From the NCBI GenBank assembly GCA_964291545.2, contig OZ219861.1:744001-808000 (forward strand): 64,000 bases of DNA. The letters are read 5' to 3'. The stretch's first letter is position 1. Each line of letters starts with the position of its first letter. The position numbers and the translations under genes were made by a program. A model generated the notes under the pieces. That model was not told where the DNA came from and did not search any database. It saw nothing but the letters and a program-made list of their open reading frames with translations. Below, piece after piece: positions 49,302 to 57,345 of the stretch. Origin of the DNA: G963667675 sp964291545. Its GTDB lineage: Bacteria > Chloroflexota > Dehalococcoidia > Lucifugimonadales > UBA3495.

Positions 49302-50579
49302 CTAGACGTAGTCGCCGGTCTGGCCCGATAGCTCGATATCGTCGTGCTCTTTACGCATGGCCACGATGAGGTCTTCTTTGAACTGCGCCAGCAACTCGTC
49401 GCTGACTACGCCGCCGGCAGAAGACGCCTTTTCTCTGAACTGGGTGAATGCCCACTCGCTGTAGTCCCCCTGGGGCATTGAGCTGAAGAAATCGCGGTCG
49501 AACACCGGCATCTCGCCCGGGCCGAAGTAACCCTTGTGCTCCAGGGTGTAGCCCTCCAGATCATGGGTGCCTTTGCCCAGCACCTGGCCGGTTTCGGCAT
49601 AGTGCTCCATCACGTTCTTCATGCCGTACTTCTGGATAGGGCAAACCTTCATGCAGACGCCGCAGCCCAGGTAGCGGGCCATCACCGGCCGGCAACGCTT
49701 GAAGTAGAGCTTGTTCTTCTCAATTCCCCGCCACCAGATCTTGTCCCGCATCAGGGCCCTGCCGGGGCAGCGGTTCACGCAGACCTGACACACCTGGCAG
49801 AAGGCGTGTATGCCGTAGTCCACCGGCTGGTCGTAGGTGACCTTGGCATCGGTGGTAACCATCATCAGGCGGCCCCGGGCGCCTTCGTGGGGCGTGAGCA
49901 GGTAGCCGCAGGCCCCCAACTGGCCCATGCCGGCGTTGATGAACATGGGAATTACGGGGCCGGTGGAGTCGTTGGGGTGAATTACGTGGGCGCGGTAGCC
50001 CAGCGAGCGAATGAACTCGCCCAACTCCAACCCGGCCGCCGCCTCGGTCCTGTAGGTGCTGGAGTGGACGATCTCGGCGTGCAGGCTGGGAATGGTCTGC
50101 GTGGCCTCGTAGTCCTGCTCGTACATCAGGCAGATGGCCGTGGGCAGTTCGGTAAAGCCCCGCTTGGACTGGTACTCGTAACGGATGTCGTAGGCAGTGA
50201 AGCCCACTTCCAGATAGCCCAACTGCTTGGCCCTGTCCCGGATTAATTCAGTGACGTCTTCGCCGGTGGGCGCGGCCGACGGCTCCAACGTAGCCGTAGC
50301 CCGTCCCGAGGCCACCAGCTTTTCGTCCAGCCTGTGGTGCTCTTTGCGAATGGCCCGCATTTCGGGGTTGGAGTCCCGCAAGGTGCCGGACCAGTCGCCT
50401 GAGGCCCGCTCCGACTTGATCGGGCTTTCCAGCGGGTGCTCTCTGGCGTACCAGTCGACCTCACGGTCGTTGGTCGGTATGCCGGGCGCGGTTTCCAGCT
50501 CTTCCGGCACCGCAATGGTTACCGGGGCGTCGCCATACGCTTTGCCGGGCCTCGTCACTTCGTGGCCAATCTTCAGCAT
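49302..50579 (-). CDS. Reductive-dehalogenase/epoxyqueuosine-reductase-like Fe-S protein
   Basis: 425 residues. The C-terminal part holds two [4Fe-4S] motifs: C261-xx-C264-xx-C267-xxx-CP and C296...C306-xx-C309-xxx-CP, the pattern shared by RdhA and QueG. GMGQLGACGYLLTPHEGARGRL (217-238) matches their corrinoid-binding region. There is no twin-arginine signal or membrane anchor gene, so it is cytoplasmic, unlike respiratory RdhA. The N-terminal 100 residues are not recognised. It could dehalogenate an organohalide for catabolism or reduce another substrate; queuosine synthesis is less likely because QueG lacks this N-terminus and C-terminal tail. Confidence 0.75.
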   Translation of the reverse strand: MLKIGHEVTRPGKAYGDAPVTIAVPEELETAPGIPTNDREVDWYAREHPLESPIKSERASGDWSGTLRDSNPEMRAIRKEHHRLDEKLVASGRATATLEPSAAPTGEDVTELIRDRAKQLGYLEVGFTAYDIRYEYQSKRGFTELPTAICLMYEQDYEATQTIPSLHAEIVHSSTYRTEAAAGLELGEFIRSLGYRAHVIHPNDSTGPVIPMFINAGMGQLGACGYLLTPHEGARGRLMMVTTDAKVTYDQPVDYGIHAFCQVCQVCVNRCPGRALMRDKIWWRGIEKNKLYFKRCRPVMARYLGCGVCMKVCPIQKYGMKNVMEHYAETGQVLGKGTHDLEGYTLEHKGYFGPGEMPVFDRDFFSSMPQGDYSEWAFTQFREKASSAGGVVSDELLAQFKEDLIVAMRKEHDDIELSGQTGDYV

Positions 50580-50708
50580 GACAGTTCCTCCCCAAAGAGT
50601 CTAACGCCGCAGATACGCTGGAAGTTACTAGAACAATAAAAGCCTGCCAAGTTAATTGTCAACAATAGCGCCCGTTCAGACCGCATACTGCGGGCAGTGA
50701 GACCCTGC

Positions 50709-51746
50709 CTACAGGTTCAGTTGCGGCACCAGGTATCCGGACAGCTTGTTGTATATCTGTACCCGGCTGCGCTGGGTGTCCATCACCAGCAAGCGGCTGT
50801 TGGCGGCGTCGAACACTACCGCGGTGGGCTGGGCAAAGGTCCACTCCGGCTCCGTGCTGCGGACTTCCCGCCGGCGCTTGGCATAGTCGGGATTCGCGTT
50901 AACCGTCCTCTGGCCCCACTTTGAGAGTTGCTGGGCATCGCCTGCCAGGCTGGTCAGGAACCGCCCCTGGGCATCGAAGATTTGGACTCGGCCAAGGCCC
51001 CAGGCGTTCTTGCTCCAGTCGCATACGTAAACGTCACCCTCAGGGTCCACGGCCACGTCGTTGGGCCAGGTTAATCTCCCCTTCTTTGCGCCCGGCTGTC
51101 CGAACTGGTCCGCGAAGTCCCCATCCCTGGTGAACTTCTGCACCCGGTGGTTCCGGTTATCGGCTACGTACACGAAGCCTTCGCCGTCCACCGCAATCCC
51201 CCAGGGCGAGTCCAGTTCGCCGTCCCCGTCGCCCTTATGGCCCCAGGCGCCCAGGAGCCGGCCGTCGGTGGAGAACTTGCGGACTTGGTGGCTGCGGCCA
51301 TCGGTAATGTACAGCGTGTCCTCTGCGTCGATGGCGATGCCGCTGATGCCGTTGGGCTCGCCGTCGCCGTCCTGCACCGCATTCCAGCAACTCAGGAGGC
51401 TGCCGTCCTTGTCGAAGACCGAGACCCGGTTCAGCCACGCATCGCTAACGTAGACGTTTCCCTGGGAGTCGACAGCGATGCCAGCAGGCCAGATAAACTG
51501 CCCCTCGCCGTCACCGAAGCCGCCGAACTCCCCGATGTACTCTTCCTCGCCGGCCTGTCTGCCCAGGTCCAACTTGGTGACCCGCTGTCCCAACCCGGCG
51601 CCGTTGCCCCGGTTGAGCACGTAGGCCACACCGCCCATGCCCAAGGCCAAGTCTACGCCGAAGTAGAAGCCTGGGCCCGTCGAGGCCCCCTGTCCCACGT
51701 TGTGGCTATAGTCATAAGTCCGGCCGGCGACCGTTTCCGTCAGCAT
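50709..51746 (-). CDS. NHL-repeat beta-propeller protein
   Basis: 345 residues with about five or six NHL repeats of the form PAGIAVDSQGNVYVSD.W.NRVSVFD(K)DG, PWGIAVDGEGFVYVADN(R)NHRVQKF and WPNDVAVDPEGDVYVCD. No signal peptide or catalytic site is seen. NHL propellers bind proteins or act as lyases when fused to other domains; here it stands alone, upstream-adjacent to the Rdh-like gene and 51 bp after the DUF1800 gene on the same strand. Confidence 0.85.
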   Translation of the reverse strand: MLTETVAGRTYDYSHNVGQGASTGPGFYFGVDLALGMGGVAYVLNRGNGAGLGQRVTKLDLGRQAGEEEYIGEFGGFGDGEGQFIWPAGIAVDSQGNVYVSDAWLNRVSVFDKDGSLLSCWNAVQDGDGEPNGISGIAIDAEDTLYITDGRSHQVRKFSTDGRLLGAWGHKGDGDGELDSPWGIAVDGEGFVYVADNRNHRVQKFTRDGDFADQFGQPGAKKGRLTWPNDVAVDPEGDVYVCDWSKNAWGLGRVQIFDAQGRFLTSLAGDAQQLSKWGQRTVNANPDYAKRRREVRSTEPEWTFAQPTAVVFDAANSRLLVMDTQRSRVQIYNKLSGYLVPQLNL

Positions 51747-51797
51747 GGCCCGTCTCTGTTTACCAGGAGTCCGCGGAATGGCTCAACGCCGGCGGAC

Positions 51798-53201
51798 TCA
51801 GGCGTACTGGTACTCTCTGAGGGCAACAATAAGCTGCAGCAGTTCGGAGACCCTGGCCGCGGACGACTGCGCCTGCTCGATGCCGTCCCAGCCAAAGTCG
51901 CCGCCCTCTGAGCCGAAGGCGACTAACTCGTCCCTGCTGCCGGGCTTTACTTCCAATGGCCCCATCAGGTCCAGGCAGGTGTCCACTACCCCCTCGGGTG
52001 ACGACTCCCCCTGCTGCCGTAGGTGCCCTACCAGGGCCTTGACGCCGGGACGGGCCAAGTCTCCCACTAACTCCGCCGTAAAGTTCACCCGGCGCATCAG
52101 CGACCCGCTGTTGATCCACTCGGCCCCCGTGTGCCATCCTTCGACGCTGGGCGGGTTCAGCAGGTCCTGCCCCATGTAACCTGGCTGACGCGCCAGGTGG
52201 CCGATGTCCGGCCCGGGGAACTCGGCCCCTCCCACCAGGCGCAGGGTTCCCGCCACCACCTCGGCGGGGCTCTTGACGCGGGCGAAGCGGGCGTTCTTGA
52301 AGAACTCCGAGTTTAACAGCGCACGCAGGGTGGACCTTATGTCGTAATTGGACTGGACCAATGTATGGGCTAGAAACTCCACCGCCTCAGGGTCCACGGG
52401 AGGAGTCACCGACCACGCAGGCACCTGGGCCTCGTCGGCCACGAAGAAGTTGTACAGGTGCCGGGCGATGAACCGGGAAGTGGCCGGCTGCTCGCAGATG
52501 ATGCGGATAATGTCCCCGCCGTCGAAATTGCCCGTCTGCCCCAGGAAGGTCTTTTCCCCGTCGTCGTGGTCCTCTTCCCGGTACTCGAAGAACCAGTCGT
52601 GGCGGCCCAGCGGGCCCCGGGGCAGCTTGGGCTGGATGGTCCAGCCGGTAAAGGCCCTGGAGCATTCCAGAACGTCGTCTTCCGTGTAGTTGCCCACGCC
52701 CATGCTGAACAGCTCCAACAATTCCCGCCCCCAGTTCTCGTTAACCGCATAGGCGTGGTTCTCGCAGTTGTCCAGCCAGAAGATCATGGCCGGGTCTTTG
52801 GCCACTTCCAGCAGCAGCTCCCGGAAGTCTCCCATGCCTTGGGCACGGAACTTGAAGACCATGTCCATGACTGCGTCGTAATTGTCTACCTTGGAGAACC
52901 CGGTGGCGAAGACCTGGTGCCAGAATAGGGCCATCTTCTCTTCCAGGGGCCGCTTGGTGTTGACCATGTCGTGCAGCCACTCGGCGGGCCCCATGCCTGC
53001 GGTGGTCCCCGGCCGCCAGGCCCACGGGTGGTAGCGCATCATGTCGATGCGGTCCAAGGGCTCCTGTTCCTCGGGGTGCAGGAGCTCTTCCACCGTGGCT
53101 TCATACCCCTTGGCGACGCGGGCTTCCAACTCGTCCCGAGGGGCCCCGAAGCCGGCCCGGCGCATCAGGTGGGCCATCAAGGCTATGTCCTGGTCCGCCA
53201 T
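51798..53201 (-). CDS. DUF1800 family protein
   Basis: 467 residues from the ATG at 53201, preferred over a GTG six bases upstream because GGGAG then has normal spacing. The family pattern is clear: HLMRRAGFGAPRDELE, LFWHQVFATGFSKVD, NENWGRELLELFSMG, the TEDDVLECSRAFTGWTI element and a C-terminal PPSVEGWHTGAEWI. The function of DUF1800 is unknown; it is normally encoded next to a DUF1501 protein, which is not here. A signal peptide is absent, which is also unusual. Confidence 0.9.
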   Translation of the reverse strand: MADQDIALMAHLMRRAGFGAPRDELEARVAKGYEATVEELLHPEEQEPLDRIDMMRYHPWAWRPGTTAGMGPAEWLHDMVNTKRPLEEKMALFWHQVFATGFSKVDNYDAVMDMVFKFRAQGMGDFRELLLEVAKDPAMIFWLDNCENHAYAVNENWGRELLELFSMGVGNYTEDDVLECSRAFTGWTIQPKLPRGPLGRHDWFFEYREEDHDDGEKTFLGQTGNFDGGDIIRIICEQPATSRFIARHLYNFFVADEAQVPAWSVTPPVDPEAVEFLAHTLVQSNYDIRSTLRALLNSEFFKNARFARVKSPAEVVAGTLRLVGGAEFPGPDIGHLARQPGYMGQDLLNPPSVEGWHTGAEWINSGSLMRRVNFTAELVGDLARPGVKALVGHLRQQGESSPEGVVDTCLDLMGPLEVKPGSRDELVAFGSEGGDFGWDGIEQAQSSAARVSELLQLIVALREYQYA

Positions 53202-53326
53202 GGTCACATCTCCCGATTGGCGCCGATAGTGACGCCGCCGTTAAACCAGATGACCGAGACTGTCACACGCCGGCATTATAGGTAAGCCGCCGTACCACGG
53301 TCAACGAAAGCGGCTGGATGAGCCAA

Positions 53327-53360
53327 CAAAAAAGCCGCCCGGACTAAGTCCAAGGCGGCT
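53327..53360 (-). terminator. Terminator of tmRNA
   Basis: On the minus strand AGCCGCC and GGCGGCT (53354-53360 and 53333-53339) enclose a short loop and are followed by TTTTTTG. It ends the tmRNA transcript 13 bp after the CCA. Confidence 0.85.
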
Positions 53361-53372
53361 GGTTCTCGGTGT

Positions 53373-53729
53373 TGGTGGAGACGGGGGAGGGTCGAACTCC
53401 CCGTCCAAAAGGCCCCCTAGCTCGATATACTACAAGCTTGTCCGGTGGTTTGTTACTCGCCCTCCGGAGCTTCCGCCGGCAAAATCCCCAAAAGGCCAGC
53501 CGATTTGACTTTGGTCACTACTTATCGGCGTCGAGGCAACCGCATCCCGGACTTTTGGCGCCTGCTCCCCTTCCTCCGGGAATAGCTGGGGGCAGACGTA
53601 GCCACTCTTTAGGCGGCTAGAGCGAATTCACGATCGCCAGTTATTGGCTGCCACCCGGATTTACGAGGGTGATGGCGTCCTCGGCTTGCAATCGGCTACG
53701 AGACGCTCCTGTCGAACCCACGCGTCCCC
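53373..53729 (-). ncRNA. ssrA: tmRNA, tag peptide GDREFALAA
   Basis: About 357 nt. The 5' end GGGGACGCGTGGGTTCGACAG (read from 53729) and the 3' end with GAGTTCGACCCTC and CTCCACCA (to 53373) form the tRNA-like domain with acceptor pairs GGGGACG/CGTCTCC. The tag frame lies at 53638-53609: resume codon GGC, then Asp-Arg-Glu-Phe-Ala-Leu-Ala-Ala and TAA. With SmpB it frees ribosomes stalled on broken mRNA and marks the product for proteolysis. The Gly-Asp/Glu-Arg-Glu start resembles the tag I recall for Dehalococcoides. Confidence 0.95.
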
Positions 53730-53738
53730 ATTGCCCTC

Positions 53739-53770
53739 ATATTATCTCACGCAGCCGCGGTGAAGGTCAA
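53739..53770 (-). promoter_or_regulatory. Promoter of tmRNA
   Basis: On the minus strand TTGACC (53770-53765) and GATAAT (53746-53741) are 18 bp apart, with the tmRNA 5' end 11 bp further on. An overlapping TAATAT is an alternative -10. Confidence 0.65.
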
Positions 53771-53796
53771 CGCGACGGGCGCTTATGCCTCAAGAC

Positions 53797-53833
53797 TGTC
53801 ATTCCGAGGAGCGCTGCGACCAGGAATCTGGGG
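53797..53833. repeat. Dispersed GTCATTCCGAG repeat, single copy
   Basis: CTGTCATTCCGAGGAGCGCT followed by GCGACCAGGAATCTG matches both arms of the inverted pair at 9708-9866. Confidence 0.65.
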
Positions 53834-53959
53834 CCGGGCTCCCCCGCATAAGCCTTCGCCCACAGCGGCTCTTCTTGACTTCCCTTCACGTCCACAGCTA
53901 CAATAGCCTTGTCCGTAGCTTGACCGAATCCATCTGACTTTACTTTCAGGGGAGCCGTT

Positions 53960-54316
53960 ATGCCGATCACACAGGATGGCGTGGAACTGGGCGTTGCTAT
54001 TAGCGCAAAGGCCGCTGAGAAGATTAGGTACTTCGCCGACAAAGACGGCATTACCGAAAACGTCGGCGTCCGCGTCGCGGTCAAGGGCGGTGGCTGCTCC
54101 GGCCTTACCTACGACCTCTCCATCACCGACCAGGAGCTGCCCAGCGACAAGATCGTGGAACAGCACGGCGTCAAGGTGATGGTCGACAAGAAGAGCTACA
54201 TCTTCCTGGTGGGGACCGAATTGGAGTTTTCCGACGGCCTCAACGGCAAGGGCTTCGTGTTCTCCAACCCCAACGCCAAAAAGACCTGCGGCTGCGGTAC
54301 TTCCTTCAGCGTTTAA
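53960..54316 (+). CDS. erpA: A-type iron-sulfur cluster carrier (IscA/ErpA family)
   Basis: The 118-residue protein delivers Fe-S clusters to apo-proteins. The three conserved cysteines are C46 (GGGCSGLTY), C110 and C112 (KTCGCGTSF), and the fold strands SAKAAEKI, YIFLVGTELEFSDGL and GFVFSNPNA are normal. TTTCAGGGGAGCCGTT precedes the ATG. ygfZ follows 81 bp downstream, and YgfZ is also a Fe-S assembly factor, so the two form a functional unit despite the terminator between them. Other A-type names (IscA, SufA) cannot be excluded. Confidence 0.88.
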   Translation: MPITQDGVELGVAISAKAAEKIRYFADKDGITENVGVRVAVKGGGCSGLTYDLSITDQELPSDKIVEQHGVKVMVDKKSYIFLVGTELEFSDGLNGKGFVFSNPNAKKTCGCGTSFSV

Positions 54317-54340
54317 CTCCCCGCTGCCAGACAAAGGATG

Positions 54341-54374
54341 ACGCCGCCTTCGTTCACGTCGAGGCGGCGTTTTT
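54341..54374 (+). terminator. Terminator between erpA and ygfZ
   Basis: ACGCCGCC (54341-54348) and GGCGGCGT (54363-54370) pair around a 14-nt loop and are followed by TTTT. Confidence 0.85.
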
Positions 54375-54397
54375 GCTAAAGGGACAGCGAGAAAGCC

Positions 54398-55423
54398 ATG
54401 ACAGCACAACGTTCGGCGCTGCAATCCCAGTCCGCCGCGGCCGAGGAGTACCTGGCCATCACCGGCGGCGCCGCTATATTCGACGCTTCACGCCACGGGC
54501 GGCTGAAGGCCACCGGAGCCGACGCCCTGGACCTGCTCAACCGCCTGTCCACCAACAAGGTCATCGACCTGCAGCCCGGGCAGGGCGCACCGACGATCCT
54601 GACCACCGACCGGGGGCGCATCCTGGACCTAATCACGGTCCTCCACACCGGCGATCACGTACTTCTGCTCACCAGCCCCGGCCTCCAGCAGCCGGTGATC
54701 GAATGGCTGGACAAGTACACCATTCTCGAAGATCTCACCGTTGAGGACGTCTCCGGCTCCACCGCCATGCTGGGCGTATGGGGTCCCGCGTCCCGGACTC
54801 CCCTGGAGACCGCGGCGGGATCGTCCCTGGCAGAGTTGCCCCTATATGGCTCGTTGGAAGCGCCTGTGGGAGGCGAGCCCGTCCACATAGTCTCCGCACA
54901 ACTGCCCGCCTGGTCCGGCTACTACGTCATTTCCTCCGCAGAGGCCGCTCCCAAGATCTGGCAGGCCATAACAAACGCAGGGGTTGCGCCCATCGGGGAA
55001 GAAGCATATGAGGCGGCCCGCATCAACGCCGGAATCCCGGCCCACGGAAGCGAGCTGGGCGATGATTTTAACCCGCTGGAAGCCGGCCTCATCGGATGCA
55101 TCGACTTCGCCAAGGGGTGCTACATCGGCCAGGAGGTCATCGCCAGGCTGGACACCTACCGCAAAGTCCAGAAATACCTTGTGAAGCTTGCCTTGGACCC
55201 CGGCGTCTCCATCACCCAGGGAACGACCCTGGCCCAAGATGGTCGGTCGGTCGGAAGGGTCACGTCCGCAGCCGCCATTCCCACCACCGGCGAGACCGTC
55301 GCCCTGGCGTATGTAAGGACCAAGAACGCCGTTCCCGGCGCAGTCCTGGCGTTAGAACTTCCGGCGTCGGGCCAAGCCCGCATCGAGGCGTTGCCCCAAC
55401 TCTTCGGGCCGGGTGAGGAATAG
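54398..55423 (+). CDS. ygfZ: YgfZ/GcvT-like folate-binding Fe-S assembly protein
   Basis: 341 residues of the GcvT fold. The signature KGCYIGQEVIAR with C241 identifies YgfZ, which uses tetrahydrofolate in maturing MiaB-type and other Fe-S enzymes, rather than glycine-cleavage T protein. The N-terminal GGAAIFDASRHGRLKATGADALDLLNRLSTN part matches the folate-binding region. GGGACAGCGAGAAAGCC precedes the ATG. It is convergent with pyrE. Confidence 0.88.
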   Translation: MTAQRSALQSQSAAAEEYLAITGGAAIFDASRHGRLKATGADALDLLNRLSTNKVIDLQPGQGAPTILTTDRGRILDLITVLHTGDHVLLLTSPGLQQPVIEWLDKYTILEDLTVEDVSGSTAMLGVWGPASRTPLETAAGSSLAELPLYGSLEAPVGGEPVHIVSAQLPAWSGYYVISSAEAAPKIWQAITNAGVAPIGEEAYEAARINAGIPAHGSELGDDFNPLEAGLIGCIDFAKGCYIGQEVIARLDTYRKVQKYLVKLALDPGVSITQGTTLAQDGRSVGRVTSAAAIPTTGETVALAYVRTKNAVPGAVLALELPASGQARIEALPQLFGPGEE

Positions 55424-55476
55424 CTTATCTGTGGATTGCTGCCTCAGAAGGGCAGCATAAGTGGATTGGGGTTTGT

Positions 55477-56076
55477 TCAGGTCCCGTTAAACCGGAGCCT
55501 AACGTTCCCTTCTTCAGTGCGACAAACGGTGAAGAGAGCCCAAAAATTGTAGCCTCTCCCCTCCACCTCTTCCTTGGCTCCTTCGTTTCTATCCACCAAG
55601 ACTAAAGCGCTGCGCACGCGGCAGCCTTGCTCCTCAGCTCTTTCAATAGCATCCAGCAACGATTTTCCAGTGGTCACAACGTCATCGACGATTGCGACCT
55701 TGGCCCGTTCAGCCGGGATTTTGCCTTCGGCCAATTTGTTGGTCCCGTGGCCCTTGGATTCCCTCCGGACATAGAACGCGGGGACTGCTTTCCCCCCTCT
55801 TACTCGGCTGTATAAGCAGATATGAGACACGATGGGAATGGCCCCATAGGCGGGGCCGCCCACTACATCAATTCCCTCATCTTCGATTTGTTTCAAGAAT
55901 TGGTCCGCAACAAACTCGGCCCCTTCAGGGTCAAGCGTCAACTCCTTTGAGTCAAAATAGTAGTCGCTGACTTCACCAGACGCCAACGTGTAGTTGCCAT
56001 ACAGCACCGCGCTGACGCGCTGGAGCAATTCCTCCGCCTCTGTTTGGTTGGCTAACGCCATCTCGGCTTGAATCAT
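55477..56076 (-). CDS. pyrE: Orotate phosphoribosyltransferase
   Basis: About 199 residues from the ATG at 56076, the usual length; a TTG at 56142 would add 22 residues with no family match. The PRPP loop is VAIVDDVVTTGKSLLDAI (about 123-140), and YYFDSKELTLDPEGAEFVAD plus FYVRRESKGHGTNKLAEG are the orotate and flexible-loop regions. It makes orotidine 5'-phosphate in pyrimidine synthesis. No other pyr gene is nearby. The ribosome-binding site (GGTGA) is weak. Confidence 0.92.
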   Translation of the reverse strand: MIQAEMALANQTEAEELLQRVSAVLYGNYTLASGEVSDYYFDSKELTLDPEGAEFVADQFLKQIEDEGIDVVGGPAYGAIPIVSHICLYSRVRGGKAVPAFYVRRESKGHGTNKLAEGKIPAERAKVAIVDDVVTTGKSLLDAIERAEEQGCRVRSALVLVDRNEGAKEEVEGRGYNFWALFTVCRTEEGNVRLRFNGT

Positions 56077-56289
56077 GATGTCACCGACTCGTTTTGACGT
56101 TCCAAGAACCCGCCCCTGACGCTCCCTCTGCCACGCCTTCAAGGATGTTAATTAAACCATATCGTAGCAGGTTTGGATACCTGCTAGACCTACTGCTAGC
56201 GACTGGCTATCCGATGGTTAACATCCGAGTTATATTCTTTGCTAACAGTAAATAATAAACGTATATATGTCAAGTAACCAGTTGTTAGA

Positions 56290-56318
56290 TTGACTTATAA
56301 GTTGCAATTAGCTAATAT
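56290..56318 (+). promoter_or_regulatory. Promoter of the XRE regulator; leaderless start
   Basis: TTGACT (56290-56295) and TAATAT (56313-56318) are 17 bp apart. The first usable ATG is at 56326, where transcription is expected to begin, so the mRNA is probably leaderless. The 130 bp upstream are very AT-rich for this window. Confidence 0.65.
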
Positions 56319-56325
56319 CTTCCAC

Positions 56326-56709
56326 ATGCGGCGACCTAATGAGCGACACACACCTTTCGGCATTCTCTTGGCGAGAGAACGAGAGGAACAACACCTCACT
56401 ATAAAGGCGTTGGCTCAACTGGCCGGTATTAGTAACGGATACCTATCCCAATTGGAGTCTGGCAAAAGACGCCCCAATGAACGCGTGATTCGTCTGTTAA
56501 GTGGTGCCCTAGATACAAGTCCGAACCAACTTCTCTATGCCATTGGCCTCATCACGATGCCGCTGGCTGAGTCGCTGAATGCCCCTCCCGAGGCCCAAAC
56601 TCTTCCCGATGACATCAACACAGAGGAGCGAGAACAACTGCTCGCCTATTTGCAGTTCCTGCGCTTTCGGAAAACAATCCAGCCTGCGACATTAGCAAGC
56701 AGCAAATAA
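56326..56709 (+). CDS. XRE-family transcriptional regulator
   Basis: 127 residues. The helix-turn-helix occupies about 11-65: FGILLARERE.Q.LTIKALAQLAGISNGYLSQLESGKRRPNERVI. A short helical tail (EREQLLAYLQFLRFRKTI) could dimerise. A TTG at 56290 would add 12 residues, but it lies within the -35 of the promoter. The gene is more AT-rich than its neighbours and may be a recent arrival. Target genes are unknown. Confidence 0.85.
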   Translation: MRRPNERHTPFGILLAREREEQHLTIKALAQLAGISNGYLSQLESGKRRPNERVIRLLSGALDTSPNQLLYAIGLITMPLAESLNAPPEAQTLPDDINTEEREQLLAYLQFLRFRKTIQPATLASSK

Positions 56710-56714
56710 TAGTT

Positions 56715-57344
56715 TCATTGCCCGGTGGGGCATGCACCTGGGTCACTAAGGTAAAGCCCCCGCTCCTCGATGTACTCAGCCACGGCATCGGGGACAAGGT
56801 AGCGCAAAGACACTCCCGCGGCTGCCCTCCGCCGGACCTCAGTGCTGCTGATGCCCATCGGGGGCATGGACATAACCTGGATTTTGCCCTCGGCGATGGG
56901 CATTCCGCCGGCAATCCCAGACAAGTCTACGGGTGCGTGCCCCGGACGCTCCACTACCACCAGGGTGCATAAGTCCATGAGCTTCGCGGGTTCCTTCCAG
57001 CGGTGAAAGTCCTGCAGGGTGTCTTGGCCTACTATGAAGAATATCCTGGTTTCCGGCCTGAGTTCCTCGATGAGCTTCGTTAGGGTGTCCACCGTGTAGG
57101 TGGGCCCGGGACGGTCGACCTCCTCCAGGCAGACCTGGAAGTGGGGGTTCGAGGCAATGGCCAGCCGCAGCATTTGAACGCGGTCTTTGGCCGGGCTCAG
57201 CGGCTTGCCCTCCTTCATCCATGGCTGGCCCGCCGGCAGGAACATAACCCGGTCCAGGGCCAGCTGTACTCTGGCTTCCTCCCCCATGGCCAGGTGGCCG
57301 ATGTGCACGGGGTCGAAAGTCCCGCCTAACAGGCCTATCCGCAT
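56715..57344 (-). CDS. nadD: Nicotinate-nucleotide adenylyltransferase
   Basis: The 209-residue enzyme adenylates nicotinate mononucleotide in NAD synthesis. It shows the nucleotidyltransferase motif GGTFDPVHIGHLAMGEEA, FLPAGQPWMK, FIVGQDTLQDFHRWKE and the C-terminal ISSTEVRRRAA. It starts one base after the stop of obg, so the two are translationally coupled, a common pairing. Confidence 0.94.
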   Translation of the reverse strand: MRIGLLGGTFDPVHIGHLAMGEEARVQLALDRVMFLPAGQPWMKEGKPLSPAKDRVQMLRLAIASNPHFQVCLEEVDRPGPTYTVDTLTKLIEELRPETRIFFIVGQDTLQDFHRWKEPAKLMDLCTLVVVERPGHAPVDLSGIAGGMPIAEGKIQVMSMPPMGISSTEVRRRAAAGVSLRYLVPDAVAEYIEERGLYLSDPGACPTGQ

Positions 57345-57345
57345 G

